A DNA stretch of 64,000 nt from NCBI GenBank assembly GCA_002305015.1, contig DBPW01000002.1, positions 13,793-77,792 on the forward strand. Direction: 5' to 3'. Source of the stretch: Bacteroidales bacterium UBA1410. GTDB lineage: Bacteria; Bacteroidota; Bacteroidia; Bacteroidales; Dysgonomonadaceae. The notes below the pieces were generated by a model that was given only the letters and a program-made list of their open reading frames with translations, was not told the DNA's origin and searched no databases. Every line of letters starts with the position of its first letter. Position 1 is the first letter of the stretch. Of this stretch, positions 10,112 through 19,097 are shown piece by piece. A program made the translations under genes and the position numbers.

Positions 10112-11083
10112 TCATTTGAAAACAGCGTGATTCGGGATATGAAACCCATTGAGAAAATCACGAATTTTCATCCGTTTTTTCCCTGCGGGCTGAATGTCTG
10201 AAATACCGATAAAGCCGTCTTTCGTTGCCACATTAAGATAGGTTTTGTTGTCAGTGACAATGGTTCCCGGAAGCAAAGCATGATTTTCATTCATGACTGA
10301 ACTCTCAAACAATTTCAGATGCAGTGTATTTTCCGGATCTATTTCAAGCACTGTCCACGCAGCAGGATAGGGAGACAATCCCCTTATAAAATTATAAATG
10401 TTTTTCGTTGGCTGATCCCAGTTGATTTTACACGTTTCCCTATATATTTTCGGGGCCGGTTTCAGTTCGGTTTGATTGGCAAGGTATTCATTTTGAGAAA
10501 TGGTTTCAACCGTATCGTTCAAAATGGCATCGACTGTTTTAATCACCAAGCCTGCTCCTTCCTTCATCAGTTTATTGTGAAGGGTTTCTGCATTGTCGTT
10601 TTTTTCAATCGCGACTTTTTTCTGAAAAATGATTTTTCCGGTATCTATTTCATGGGAAAGGAAGAAGGTGGTCACGCCGGTTTCTTCTTCTCCATTGATG
10701 ATAGCCCAATTGATGGGCGCCGCTCCGCGATATTGTGGAAGCAGAGATGCGTGTAGGTTAAAGGTGCCTTTCGGTGGCATGTTCCATACCACTTCGGGAA
10801 GCATTCTGAAGGCCACAACAATTTGTAAATCGGCTTTCAGTTTTCGGAGCTCATTCAAAAAAACTTCATTTTTCAATTTTTCGGGTTGTAATAAAAAAAT
10901 ATCATGCTCCAAGGCATATTTTTTCACCGGCGATTGCTGAATTTTATACCCCCTTCCTGCAGGTTTGTCGGGTGAAGTGATTACACCTACCACGTTATAG
11001 TCGTTTTCTACCAATGCTTTTAATGATTCCACAGCAAATTCGGGTGTTCCCATAAATACGATGCGTAAATCTTCTTTCTTCAT
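10112..11083 (-). CDS. fmt: Methionyl-tRNA formyltransferase
   Basis: A 323-residue enzyme that formylates initiator Met-tRNA with 10-formyl-THF. The N-terminal formyltransferase domain shows FMGTPEFAVESL at the start and the catalytic stretch NLHASLLPQYRGAAPI with its conserved Asn and His. The C-terminal RNA-binding domain covers about residues 210-320. It is the last gene of a six-gene minus-strand operon, 12 bases after the ClC gene. Confidence 0.97.
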   Translation of the reverse strand: MKKEDLRIVFMGTPEFAVESLKALVENDYNVVGVITSPDKPAGRGYKIQQSPVKKYALEHDIFLLQPEKLKNEVFLNELRKLKADLQIVVAFRMLPEVVWNMPPKGTFNLHASLLPQYRGAAPINWAIINGEEETGVTTFFLSHEIDTGKIIFQKKVAIEKNDNAETLHNKLMKEGAGLVIKTVDAILNDTVETISQNEYLANQTELKPAPKIYRETCKINWDQPTKNIYNFIRGLSPYPAAWTVLEIDPENTLHLKLFESSVMNENHALLPGTIVTDNKTYLNVATKDGFIGISDIQPAGKKRMKIRDFLNGFHIPNHAVFK

Positions 11084-11095
11084 AATCTCCTGTTT

Positions 11096-12892
11096 TTATT
11101 CGTCAATTTCAGAATAGTTTTCCAACAATACTTCTCTATACGCGTTAAACACGGTGGATTGAGAAATGATTCCTTTGTAGATTCCGTTGTCGTCTACAAC
11201 CGGCAGATTCCAGGCTTTGGTATCTTCAAAGATATTCATTACTTTTTCCATCGGCATATTGATATTGATTTTGGCCGGTGGGCCAACCATGAATTTTTCG
11301 ACTTTGAATCGATCATAAAGTTCAGGACGGAAAATGATATTTCGGATATCATTCAGATAGACAAGTCCGAGCAATACACCATTGTCGTTTACTACCGGGA
11401 AAATATTGCGTGTTGAATTGGAAATAATTTTTACCATATCTCCCAATGTCATATCGGGTTTCACAACAGGAATATCGGTTTCCAGGATATCTTCAACTTT
11501 TAGAAAAGTAAGCACGGCTTTGTCTTTGTGGTGGGTGATGAGTTCCCCTTTTTTTGCTAAACGGATGGCGTAGATATTATGTTTTTCAAAGGCAATAATA
11601 GTACCATATGAGCAGCTTGAAACGATCATCAGTGGCAGGAAAAGTTCGTATCCGCCGGTAAGTTCGGCTATAAGGAAGGTGCCCGTAAGAGGGGCGTGCA
11701 TTACGCCCGCCATTACACCGGCCATACCCATCAATGCAAAATTTTCCTGAGGGAGGTATGTGCCATATCCCAGTTGATTCATTGTGTATGAAAAAATGAA
11801 GCCGAGAATACATCCCAGAAAAAGAGTGGGGGCAAAAACTCCACCCACACCCCCTCCTCCGTTGGTGGCACTTGTGGCAAATATTTTAAAGATCGTGATA
11901 AGAGAAAGAAAAACGATAATACCCCACCGATTATGTAAAGAGTAAAAGAAACTGCCATTCATCAGTTCTTTGTATTTGTCTCCTCCGGCCAATAAGATAT
12001 CGATAGAATTATATCCTTCGCCATAAAGAGGAGGGAAGAAAAAAATCAGCACACTTAGAATGACGCTTCCCATAAGAAATCTTTTTAAGGGACTGATTTT
12101 ATGGTAGATATTTTCATTCCATATCATGACGCGGGTTATGTAAAGGGATAAAAATCCGCAAAGGATTCCCAGTATGATGACATAAGGGATTCTGTTGAGC
12201 GTAAACTGCTCAACTTGTGAAAATGCAAACATGGCGTCCATTCCCGTGAGCAAATACGAAACCGTAGTGGCGGTTACAGACGTCACCAGTAGAGGCAGAA
12301 TCGATGACATGGTGAGGTCGAGCAACAATACTTCAATTACGAACAAAATACCCGCAATGGGTGCTTTAAAAATGCCGGCAATGGCCCCGGCAGCTCCGCA
12401 TCCCACCAACAACATGAGGTTTCGTTGATCCAATTTGAAAAATCGTCCCAAATTTGAACCGATAGCCGAACCTGTCAGTACGATAGGTGCTTCTGCTCCC
12501 ACCGAGCCGCCAAAACCAATTGTGATAGAACTGGCGACAATGGAGGTGTACATGTTGTGTGGCTTTATCCGACTTTTACGTTGTGAAATTGCATAAAGCA
12601 CTTTTGTTACCCCATGACTGATATCATCTTTTACGATGTATTTTACAAATAATCCGCATAGCAAAAGGCCGATAGGAGGGTAAAGCAAATAAAAATAGTT
12701 GGCACCGGTCGGAGTAAAGTTTTCTGTGAGAAATACTTGTATGAAATGGATCGAAGTTTTTACCATGTAAGAAGCCACTGCTGTAGCAATACCCACTAAA
12801 AAACATACAAATAACAACAAAGTACGTTCTTTTATGTGCTTATTCAGCCACAGTAAGAAATGTTGATACAACTCCTTAAATTTTGAAGCCAT
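11096..12892 (-). CDS. ClC family chloride channel/antiporter with CBS domains
   Basis: A 598-residue membrane protein with about twelve hydrophobic segments followed by two cytoplasmic CBS domains (about residues 455-515 and 520-580). The gating glutamate region reads GSVGAEAPIV, equivalent to the GREGP motif, so the external gate Glu is present. Family members move chloride or fluoride, as channels or H+-coupled antiporters. The sequence alone does not decide which. The CBS pair suggests nucleotide regulation. It sits between yrdC and fmt in the recR operon. Confidence 0.9.
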   Translation of the reverse strand: MASKFKELYQHFLLWLNKHIKERTLLLFVCFLVGIATAVASYMVKTSIHFIQVFLTENFTPTGANYFYLLYPPIGLLLCGLFVKYIVKDDISHGVTKVLYAISQRKSRIKPHNMYTSIVASSITIGFGGSVGAEAPIVLTGSAIGSNLGRFFKLDQRNLMLLVGCGAAGAIAGIFKAPIAGILFVIEVLLLDLTMSSILPLLVTSVTATTVSYLLTGMDAMFAFSQVEQFTLNRIPYVIILGILCGFLSLYITRVMIWNENIYHKISPLKRFLMGSVILSVLIFFFPPLYGEGYNSIDILLAGGDKYKELMNGSFFYSLHNRWGIIVFLSLITIFKIFATSATNGGGGVGGVFAPTLFLGCILGFIFSYTMNQLGYGTYLPQENFALMGMAGVMAGVMHAPLTGTFLIAELTGGYELFLPLMIVSSCSYGTIIAFEKHNIYAIRLAKKGELITHHKDKAVLTFLKVEDILETDIPVVKPDMTLGDMVKIISNSTRNIFPVVNDNGVLLGLVYLNDIRNIIFRPELYDRFKVEKFMVGPPAKININMPMEKVMNIFEDTKAWNLPVVDDNGIYKGIISQSTVFNAYREVLLENYSEIDE

Positions 12893-12936
12893 TTTTGACC
12901 GTTAAATTTTCTTTTCTCAAAGATAAAGCTCTTGTT

Positions 12937-13500
12937 TTATTTTCGTATGATTTGAATGGTGCCGTTTTTCCCCAATTTTATAATACTCGAAGGAGCCGAT
13001 TTTATTTTCTCCTTTTGTCGGAATGTTACAATATAATCAACCGATTTTTTAATTTCTTCATCAATGTCTTTGAATGAAGCAGGAGAAGGTTTTCCGCTAA
13101 TGTTTGCCGAAGTGGATACAATGGGTTTTTTGAATTGTTTACAGAGTTCTTTCGAAAAAATTTCGTTTGTGATGCGGATGCCGATGCTGCCGTCTTGTGC
13201 AATTAGATTGGGAGCAAGATTTTTTGCTCCATCATAGATAATAGTGAGCGGCTTTTCCGAAAGTTCAATCAAGTCCCATGCAATTTCGGGAACCTCTTTC
13301 ACATAAAATTCCAGTTTAGCCGGATTGTCCAACAAAACCAGCATGGATTTGCTGTCGCTACGTTGTTTGATGCGATATACTTTCTCAACCGCTTCTTCGT
13401 TAGTTGCGTCACAACCGATACCCCAGATGGTGTCTGTAGGATAGAGGATAACTCCACCTTGATTCATTATTTCGCATGCTTTTTTTATATCGTTTTGCAT
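12937..13500 (-). CDS. L-threonylcarbamoyladenylate synthase (YrdC/Sua5 family)
   Basis: A 187-residue single-domain YrdC protein that makes threonylcarbamoyl-AMP from threonine, bicarbonate and ATP for the t6A37 modification of tRNA. The N-terminal substrate motif is GGVILYPTDTIWGIGCDA, and STSANISGKPSP is the typical nucleotide-binding region. It lacks the extra Sua5 C-terminal domain, which is normal for the TsaC form. It follows the GNAT gene with a 3-base gap. TcdA at 18.3 kb acts later on the same modification. Confidence 0.93.
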   Translation of the reverse strand: MQNDIKKACEIMNQGGVILYPTDTIWGIGCDATNEEAVEKVYRIKQRSDSKSMLVLLDNPAKLEFYVKEVPEIAWDLIELSEKPLTIIYDGAKNLAPNLIAQDGSIGIRITNEIFSKELCKQFKKPIVSTSANISGKPSPASFKDIDEEIKKSVDYIVTFRQKEKIKSAPSSIIKLGKNGTIQIIRK

Positions 13501-13503
13501 AGG

Positions 13504-14043
13504 CTATTGATTTTTTCCCGTATTGAATTTTTGCATCACGAATACATTTACAAATACCTGTTGAAGCGACATCCAATCTTTCAATATTGCAGTGCATTCA
13601 AATGCTGCCTTTTTGAAAAGTCGAATGCTTGCCACGTTCGGTTCCGGAATAAATGCATATAATTGATGCAACTTAAGAAAATTGAAAGCGTATTCTTCCA
13701 ACAGTTCGAGCGATTTGAAGCCATACCCTTGATTTCTGTACTTTTGATCGAGCAGGATTCCCACCCCTGCTCTTCCATGAAAGGGCTCAAAATCATACAA
13801 GTCTACCGTCCCGATTCGCCGGTTGCCTTCACGAAGAACAATCATAAGCCTAAGTTGTTTGGTTTGGTAGATATCTTGTTGTGCATATATCAGATACTGT
13901 CGGAGGGCAAAGCGGGAAAAAGGGGATAGTGATGAACCGTATTTCCATAAGTCCGTATCGTTTTCCCATTCATACAGAATATCAAGATCTTCAGGCTCAA
14001 GGGCACGAAGCAATATCTCATTGTTTTGAAGTAACTTACTCAT
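13504..14043 (-). CDS. GNAT family N-acetyltransferase (RimJ/RimL-like)
   Basis: A 179-residue acetyl-CoA-dependent transferase. The acetyl-CoA binding motif A is visible as GVGILLDQKYRNQGYGFKSL (Q/RxxGxG/A form), preceded by RIGTVDLYDFEP. The N-terminal LLRALEPEDLDILYEWEND is the usual start of the RimJ/RimL-type branch. The substrate (a protein N-terminus, polyamine or antibiotic) cannot be told. It is tightly coupled to yrdC downstream. Confidence 0.88.
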   Translation of the reverse strand: MSKLLQNNEILLRALEPEDLDILYEWENDTDLWKYGSSLSPFSRFALRQYLIYAQQDIYQTKQLRLMIVLREGNRRIGTVDLYDFEPFHGRAGVGILLDQKYRNQGYGFKSLELLEEYAFNFLKLHQLYAFIPEPNVASIRLFKKAAFECTAILKDWMSLQQVFVNVFVMQKFNTGKNQ

Positions 14044-14054
14044 TTGTTTTTTAT

Positions 14055-14516
14055 TTACGTTATGGCGTTTCCCGCGTCTTTTTTCTCAATCAAATTTTCC
14101 AACTCGGGGAACGATGGTTTGCAGAACAATAAAACAATAAAAAGAATAATGATAAGCCAAGTGTAATTTCCATTAGGAGAGACAATCGAGGCCGAAATAT
14201 TCCAAAGGATTATAAAACTAAGGAAGTAGAGTCTTTGTGAAAAGGCTTTCTTATATATTTTTGTTCCTATTTCTGCATTATAGGGGCGTGACTTTTTATT
14301 TGTTTTATTCGAAAACAATTTCAAAGCCAATGGTATACCCACAATCGTGAGTAGTATGGAGCATTGGTCGATGATGAGCTGTAGTGAAGAAGGTATTTCT
14401 CCCACTCGGATTACCTTAAATAAGGTTGATAAAAAAAGGATTCCCAGTACAATAAAATGGATAAGATAGTGATGGCGTAATTGCCGGATAGTTTTTTCTT
14501 CGATCGGTAGCGTCAT
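14055..14516 (-). CDS. Small four-helix membrane protein, unknown function
   Basis: A 153-residue protein I do not recognise. It has four hydrophobic segments at about residues 15-38, 46-68, 95-114 and 118-136, a positively charged loop between helices 2 and 3 (FSNKTNKKSR), and no cysteine pairs or catalytic motif. Its start codon overlaps the recR stop by one base (TAATG), which implies translational coupling. The next gene begins 11 bases after its stop. The overlap and intact frame make it a real gene; its function is open. Confidence 0.8.
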   Translation of the reverse strand: MTLPIEEKTIRQLRHHYLIHFIVLGILFLSTLFKVIRVGEIPSSLQLIIDQCSILLTIVGIPLALKLFSNKTNKKSRPYNAEIGTKIYKKAFSQRLYFLSFIILWNISASIVSPNGNYTWLIIILFIVLLFCKPSFPELENLIEKKDAGNAIT

Positions 14517-15148
14517 TATTTTGAAGTTAATCTGTAAGTTTCGTCAAAAGGTGTGCGGTTTAAAATGGAACGTCCAAGGGTTACTTCATCGGCATATTCG
14601 ATTTCATCCCCGATAGATACGCCGCGGGCAATGATACTGACCTTTACGTCATAAGGCTGTAATTTTCGATAGATATAGAAGTTGGTGGTATCACCTTCCA
14701 TTGTAGCGCTTAGGGCAAGAATTACCTCCTTGATGTCGCCGGTTTTTACTCTTTCTACCAAACTGTCGATTTCCAAATCGGAAGGACCTATTCCATCGAT
14801 GGGAGAAATGATTCCTCCCAATACATGATACAATCCCTTAAATTGCATTGTTCCCTCAATTGCCATTACTTCTTTTACATTCTCCACCACGCAGACCAAT
14901 GATGCATCTCTGGTTTTGTCTGAACAAATGGAACAAACTTCGCTATCGGAAATATTGTGACAAAGGGAACAATATTTTACTTCGTGTTTGAGTGTCGCTA
15001 TTGCCGAAAGGAAATTTTCAACATTGACAGAATTTTGACGCAATAAATGCAATACCAGTCGTAAGGCGGTTTTTTTCCCGATTCCCGGTAATTTTGCAAA
15101 TTCATTTACCGCATTTTCGAGTAATATGGATGGATATTGAGCACTCAT
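14516..15148 (-). CDS. recR: Recombination mediator protein RecR
   Basis: A 210-residue protein acting with RecO and RecF to load RecA on gapped DNA. Order of parts: helix-hairpin-helix ([18 protein letters not shown], about residues 17-34), a C4 zinc finger (CSLC ... CSIC, about 57-74), a Toprim domain with [14 protein letters not shown], and a C-terminal Walker-B-like part. Full length (about 200 in the family). It is the first gene of the operon ending at fmt. Confidence 0.97.
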   Translation of the reverse strand: MSAQYPSILLENAVNEFAKLPGIGKKTALRLVLHLLRQNSVNVENFLSAIATLKHEVKYCSLCHNISDSEVCSICSDKTRDASLVCVVENVKEVMAIEGTMQFKGLYHVLGGIISPIDGIGPSDLEIDSLVERVKTGDIKEVILALSATMEGDTTNFYIYRKLQPYDVKVSIIARGVSIGDEIEYADEVTLGRSILNRTPFDETYRLTSK

Positions 15149-15169
15149 TCCTGTTGCATTTTAGTTGAA

Positions 15170-15177
15170 CAAATGTA
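15170..15177 (-). promoter_or_regulatory. Putative -7 element of the recR operon
   Basis: CAAATGTA on the plus strand reads TACATTTG on the minus strand, 21 bases before the recR start. Confidence 0.5.
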
Positions 15178-15399
15178 CGTGATAATTTTCAATTTACACA
15201 TAGATACATAAAAATTCCGTTTCTGCAAATTCCATTTGTTTTGTCGGGGTCGTGTATGGTTTTTTCGAAAATGATCGTACTGATTGTTTAATTGAACAAA
15301 TATCTTTGGAATTGCGCAAATCTCTTGAGATATGATAAATACATTCCCTCTTCTCTAAAATTTTGTCATATTTATTGTACTTTTTATTAAATAAATTTG

Positions 15400-15407
15400 T
15401 AGCTTTG
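15400..15407 (+). promoter_or_regulatory. Putative -7 element of serC-serA
   Basis: TAGCTTTG with TTG at 15375-15377 (22-base spacer), leaving a leader of about 65 bases before serC. The 329-base gap between recR and serC also has TATCTTTG at 15301-15308, a possible second start site. I see no riboswitch or leader peptide there. Confidence 0.6.
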
Positions 15408-15477
15408 TCGGTGGAAAATTTTCAGTTATTTTTTACTCCACAATCTTGTCAAAACATTTATTAAAGAGCTATTTTTT

Positions 15478-16551
15478 ATGAAAAAGTACAATTTTAATGC
15501 AGGTCCTTCCATACTTCCTCAGGTAGTAATAGAAAAAACAGCGGAGGCTGTTAAAGATTTCAATGGGAGTGGCCTTTCTATTATGGAGATCAGTCATCGT
15601 TCCAAAGATTTTCAGGCAGTAATGGACGAGGCTGTAGCCCTTTTTAAAGAACTGCTGCAGATTCCGGATGGTTATTCGGTTTTGTTTCTTGGAGGAGGTG
15701 CAAGTCTTCAGTTTTGTATGGTTCCTTACAACCTTTTGGAGAAAAAAGCTGCTTATTTGAATACAGGCACATGGGCTAATAAGGCATTAAAGGAAGCTAA
15801 ATTTTTTGGAGAAGTGGTTGAGGTAGCTTCATCAAAAGATGCGCTCTATAGTTATATACCCAAAGACTATACGATACCTACCGATGCAGATTATTTTCAT
15901 ATCACCACTAATAATACGATTTATGGAACGGAGATAAGAAAAGATATCGATAGCCCGATCCCTTTGGTAGCCGATATGTCGTCCGATATTTTTTCCCGAC
16001 CCCTGGATGTTTCTAAATATGCTGTTATTTATGGTGGTGCCCAGAAAAATGTAGGACCTGCAGGAGTTGCTTTTGTAATTGTAAAAGAAGATGTGCTAGG
16101 GAAAGTATCTCGTCCGATTCCGACAATGCTCAATTACCGTACGCATGTAGAGAATGGGTCTATGTTTAATACACCTCCGGTATTGCCCATTTATGCTTGT
16201 TTGGAAACGTTGCGTTGGCTTAAAGCTCTTGGTGGCGTTGAGGTGATGGAAAAGATCAATATCGAAAAAGCAACGATGTTATATGAGGAAATCGATCGTA
16301 ATCCTTTGTTTAAAGGGACAGCTGTACCTGAAGATCGTTCCATTATGAATGTATGTTTTGTAATGAGTGACGAATATAAGGATCTTGAACAGGAGTTTCT
16401 GAAATTTGCCACAGAAAGAGGGATGGTGGGAATCAAAGGTCACCGCTCTATCGGTGGTTTCAGGGCGTCAATTTATAATGCCATGCCAAAAGAAGGTGTA
16501 CAGGCTTTGATCGATTGCATGCGCGAGTTCGAAAGAATCAATTTAAGATAG
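15478..16551 (+). CDS. serC: Phosphoserine aminotransferase
   Basis: A 357-residue class V aminotransferase converting 3-phosphohydroxypyruvate and glutamate to phosphoserine. It starts [13 protein letters not shown], has EISHRSKDF at about residues 38-46, and the PLP lysine in [12 protein letters not shown] near residue 190. The C-terminal [18 protein letters not shown] contains the phosphate-binding arginine. serA starts 5 bases after its stop, so the two early steps of serine synthesis are co-expressed. Confidence 0.97.
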   Translation: MKKYNFNAGPSILPQVVIEKTAEAVKDFNGSGLSIMEISHRSKDFQAVMDEAVALFKELLQIPDGYSVLFLGGGASLQFCMVPYNLLEKKAAYLNTGTWANKALKEAKFFGEVVEVASSKDALYSYIPKDYTIPTDADYFHITTNNTIYGTEIRKDIDSPIPLVADMSSDIFSRPLDVSKYAVIYGGAQKNVGPAGVAFVIVKEDVLGKVSRPIPTMLNYRTHVENGSMFNTPPVLPIYACLETLRWLKALGGVEVMEKINIEKATMLYEEIDRNPLFKGTAVPEDRSIMNVCFVMSDEYKDLEQEFLKFATERGMVGIKGHRSIGGFRASIYNAMPKEGVQALIDCMREFERINLR

Positions 16552-16556
16552 AAAAA

Positions 16557-17489
16557 ATGAAAGTACTTTTAGCTACAGAAAAACCGTTTGCTTCTAATGC
16601 GGTAAACGAAATACAACATATTATCGAATCGAATGGTTTTCAGTTCGATAAAATTGAAAAGTATACAGAAAAATCGCAATTGATCGATGCGATAAAAGAT
16701 GCTGATGCCGTCATTATTCGAAGCGATATTATCGATAAAGAAGTAATCGATGCTGCTCCCCAACTTAAATTAATTGTGCGTGCAGGTGCAGGTTATGATA
16801 ATGTAGATTTGAGCGCTGCAACAGAACATAATATTTGTGTGATGAACACACCGGGACAAAATGCCAATGCGGTTGCCGAACTTGTTTTTGGCATGCTCAT
16901 TTATGTTTTGCGTAATTATTTCGATGGATCCACAGGCGAAGAACTTAGAGGCAGACGATTGGGCCTTTATGCTTTTGGGAATGTAGCTAAAATGGTAGCT
17001 AAGATCGCACGTGGATTTGATATGCCTGTTTATGCCTATTCACCGATTATGACTGAGGATGATCTTCGTAAAGAAGGCGAATACGGGGTTATTCCGGCAA
17101 ACAGCGCAGAAGAGCTTTTCGATAATAGTGATATCGTTTCGTTGCATATGCCTCTGCTCGAAGATACGCGTCAATGTGTAAACTATAATTTATTATCGCG
17201 CCTACCACAGGATGGTATTTTGGTTAATTCGGCACGAAAAGAGGTGGTAAACGAAGATGATTTGATGCGCATTATGGAAGAACGCCCGAATTTTAGGTAC
17301 ATTACCGATATCAAACCGGATAAACACGAAGAATTTGCGGCTAAATTTCCGAAACGTTATTTTGCAACTCCTAAAAAGTCAGGAGCACAAACATCGGAAG
17401 CGAATATTAATGCAGGATTGGCAGCAGCAAGACAAATTGTGGCATTTTTTAAAAAGGGAGATGAAACGTTTAGGGTAAATCCTAAATAA
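16557..17489 (+). CDS. serA: D-3-phosphoglycerate dehydrogenase, short form
   Basis: A 310-residue NAD-dependent 2-hydroxyacid dehydrogenase without any C-terminal ACT domain, unlike the 410-residue E. coli enzyme, so classical serine feedback through ACT is absent. Conserved parts: VRAGAGYDNVDL, MNTPGQNANAVAEL and the catalytic Arg in NSARKEVV. The position that holds the catalytic His in most relatives reads PKKSGAQTSEA rather than PHxGxxTxEA, so a Lys replaces the His. I recall the same wording in other Bacteroidales SerA proteins. The start at 16557 follows serC closely; earlier codons overlap serC and are not used. Confidence 0.92.
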   Translation: MKVLLATEKPFASNAVNEIQHIIESNGFQFDKIEKYTEKSQLIDAIKDADAVIIRSDIIDKEVIDAAPQLKLIVRAGAGYDNVDLSAATEHNICVMNTPGQNANAVAELVFGMLIYVLRNYFDGSTGEELRGRRLGLYAFGNVAKMVAKIARGFDMPVYAYSPIMTEDDLRKEGEYGVIPANSAEELFDNSDIVSLHMPLLEDTRQCVNYNLLSRLPQDGILVNSARKEVVNEDDLMRIMEERPNFRYITDIKPDKHEEFAAKFPKRYFATPKKSGAQTSEANINAGLAAARQIVAFFKKGDETFRVNPK

Positions 17490-17528
17490 AGAATAATTAT
17501 GCCCATAGGGTGCCCGGATTTTATAAAT

Positions 17529-17536
17529 TAACTTTG
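17529..17536 (+). promoter_or_regulatory. Putative -7 element of the rubrerythrin gene
   Basis: TAACTTTG fits TAnnTTTG, 56 bases before the start codon. It separates rubrerythrin from serC-serA. Confidence 0.6.
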
Positions 17537-17592
17537 TTATCTCGACAAAATCGGATAAATTTGTATTTAAACCTGAAAAAATTTTTGACAGT

Positions 17593-18168
17593 ATGGAAAG
17601 TATAAAAGGGACCCAAACAGAAAAAAATCTCCTGATGACTTTTGCAGGGGAATCACAAGCAAGAATGCGGTACACTTATTTTTCGAAAGTGGCCGATAGG
17701 GAGGGTTACAAACAAATTGCCGCCATTTTTATGGAAACAGCGGAACAGGAAAAGGAACATGCCAAAAGAATGTTTAGCTATTTGGAGGGCGGAATGGTGG
17801 AAATAACCGGGACTTATCCTGCCGGTGTTATCGGAACTACAGCCGAAAACCTGGAAGCTGCGGCTGCAGGCGAGCATGAAGAATGGGCTGTTCTTTATCC
17901 GCATTGTGCCGATGTTGCGGAAAGCGAGGGATTTAAAGAAATTGCCGTCATGTATCGTATGATTGCTAAAGCTGAAAGCATCCACGAAGAACGATATCGC
18001 AAATTGTTGGAACGGGTAAAAAGTGGCACCGTTTTTTCGCGTAACGAAGAAATTGAATGGCAGTGCCGCAACTGTGGTTATGTATATGTGGGTAAGAACG
18101 CTCCAAAAACGTGTCCGTCTTGCTTACATCCTCAAGCCTATTTCGAGCCGAGATATACGAATTATTGA
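17593..18168 (+). CDS. Rubrerythrin
   Basis: A 191-residue peroxide-scavenging protein of anaerobes. The N-terminal four-helix diiron domain shows FAGESQARMRY and ETAEQEKEHAKRMF, with the second pair EGFKEIAVMYRMIAKAESIHEERY. The C-terminal rubredoxin-like domain binds one iron through CRNCGYVY and CPSCLHPQ. It takes electrons from NADH via a rubredoxin/reductase and reduces H2O2. It is a single gene followed by an inverted repeat and a terminator. Confidence 0.97.
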   Translation: MESIKGTQTEKNLLMTFAGESQARMRYTYFSKVADREGYKQIAAIFMETAEQEKEHAKRMFSYLEGGMVEITGTYPAGVIGTTAENLEAAAAGEHEEWAVLYPHCADVAESEGFKEIAVMYRMIAKAESIHEERYRKLLERVKSGTVFSRNEEIEWQCRNCGYVYVGKNAPKTCPSCLHPQAYFEPRYTNY

Positions 18169-18190
18169 AAATATCGAAACAACCGCGTTT

Positions 18191-18222
18191 CATTCGAAAT
18201 GTGTAATGAAGCATTTCGAATG
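18191..18222. repeat. 11-bp inverted repeat with paired TTCGAA cores
   Basis: CATTCGAAATG at 18191-18201 and CATTTCGAATG at 18212-18222 are perfect inverted copies around a 10-base spacer. Each arm also holds a TTCGAA palindrome, the two 22 bases apart. It is not followed by a T run, so it is not the terminator itself. Confidence 0.6.
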
Positions 18223-18230
18223 ATATCAGA

Positions 18231-18262
18231 AAAACGTATCCCTAATTAGGGTGCGTTTTTTT
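18231..18262 (+). terminator. Rho-independent terminator after rubrerythrin
   Basis: AACGTATCCC pairs with GGGTGCGTT around the loop TAATTA, followed by a T run. Confidence 0.75.
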
Positions 18263-18283
18263 GTTTGGCTCGGCAAATCCTTT

Positions 18284-18291
18284 TATTTTTG
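18284..18291 (+). promoter_or_regulatory. Putative -7 element of tcdA
   Basis: TATTTTTG fits TAnnTTTG, with TTTG at 18264-18267 (16-base spacer, short), 20 bases before the tcdA start. Confidence 0.5.
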
Positions 18292-18310
18292 CAAAAACAA
18301 CCCAAAAACA

Positions 18311-19075
18311 ATGGAATACGAGGAACTTTTTGCTCGGACTGAACTGTTGGTAGGAAAAGAATCCATGAAGGCAATTGCTTCCAAACGGATGATCCTTTTC
18401 GGTTTAGGAGGTGTTGGTAGCTGGTGTGCCGAAGGATTAATTCGGAGTGGCGTTATGCATCTAACTATTGTAGATCCGGATAGGGTAGCTCCTTCGAATA
18501 TTAATCGGCAATTGCCTGCGACTACCCAAACCATTGGACAACTCAAAGTGGAAGTGATGAAAAATCGACTGCTCGAAATTAATCCCCTTGTCGAAATAAA
18601 AGCCGTTCCACAGATGTACAGCGAAGAAACATCAACCTCTTTTCATTTGGAAACGTACGATTATGTTATCGATGCCATTGATACGCTTCAACAGAAAGCG
18701 CATCTGCTTTTAATGGCATCGAAAACGCCTGCAACAGTTTTTTCGTCAATGGGAGCGGCTCTAAAAATTGATCCGCAACAAATTCGTGTAGCCGAGTTTC
18801 AAAAAGTAAAAGGTTGCAAACTGGCAGCGGCACTTCGTCGGCACCTTCGCGATAAGGGAAAGCCGGTAAAGCCCATTTTATGTGTTTATAGTGAAGAGCA
18901 CTATCCTAACAAAGGGACAACAATCGAAAAGAACAAAAACGATTTTTTTCGTCGAGAAAAAACCAATGGAACAGTAGTACATGTGACCGCAGTTTTTGGT
19001 TTCACGCTAACCGCGTTGGTTATTCAGGATATCCTTTCCAAATGCGACACCCCTCCCTTCAATGCCAAGCAATGA
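18311..19075 (+). CDS. tcdA: tRNA threonylcarbamoyladenosine dehydratase
   Basis: A 254-residue E1-like/ThiF-fold enzyme that cyclises t6A37 of tRNA to ct6A using ATP (TcdA, formerly CsdL). The nucleotide-binding Rossmann motif is FGLGGVGSWCAEGL at about residues 29-42, followed by DPDRVAPSNINRQ, which contacts ATP. A C-terminal hydrophobic stretch (VHVTAVFGFTLTALVIQDIL) is usual in the family. The start MEYEELFARTELL is chosen by family fit; 20 open codons before it cover the promoter. It converges with yifB. Confidence 0.92.
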   Translation: MEYEELFARTELLVGKESMKAIASKRMILFGLGGVGSWCAEGLIRSGVMHLTIVDPDRVAPSNINRQLPATTQTIGQLKVEVMKNRLLEINPLVEIKAVPQMYSEETSTSFHLETYDYVIDAIDTLQQKAHLLLMASKTPATVFSSMGAALKIDPQQIRVAEFQKVKGCKLAAALRRHLRDKGKPVKPILCVYSEEHYPNKGTTIEKNKNDFFRREKTNGTVVHVTAVFGFTLTALVIQDILSKCDTPPFNAKQ

Positions 19076-19097
19076 AAAATATTCATGTTTCGATTTA

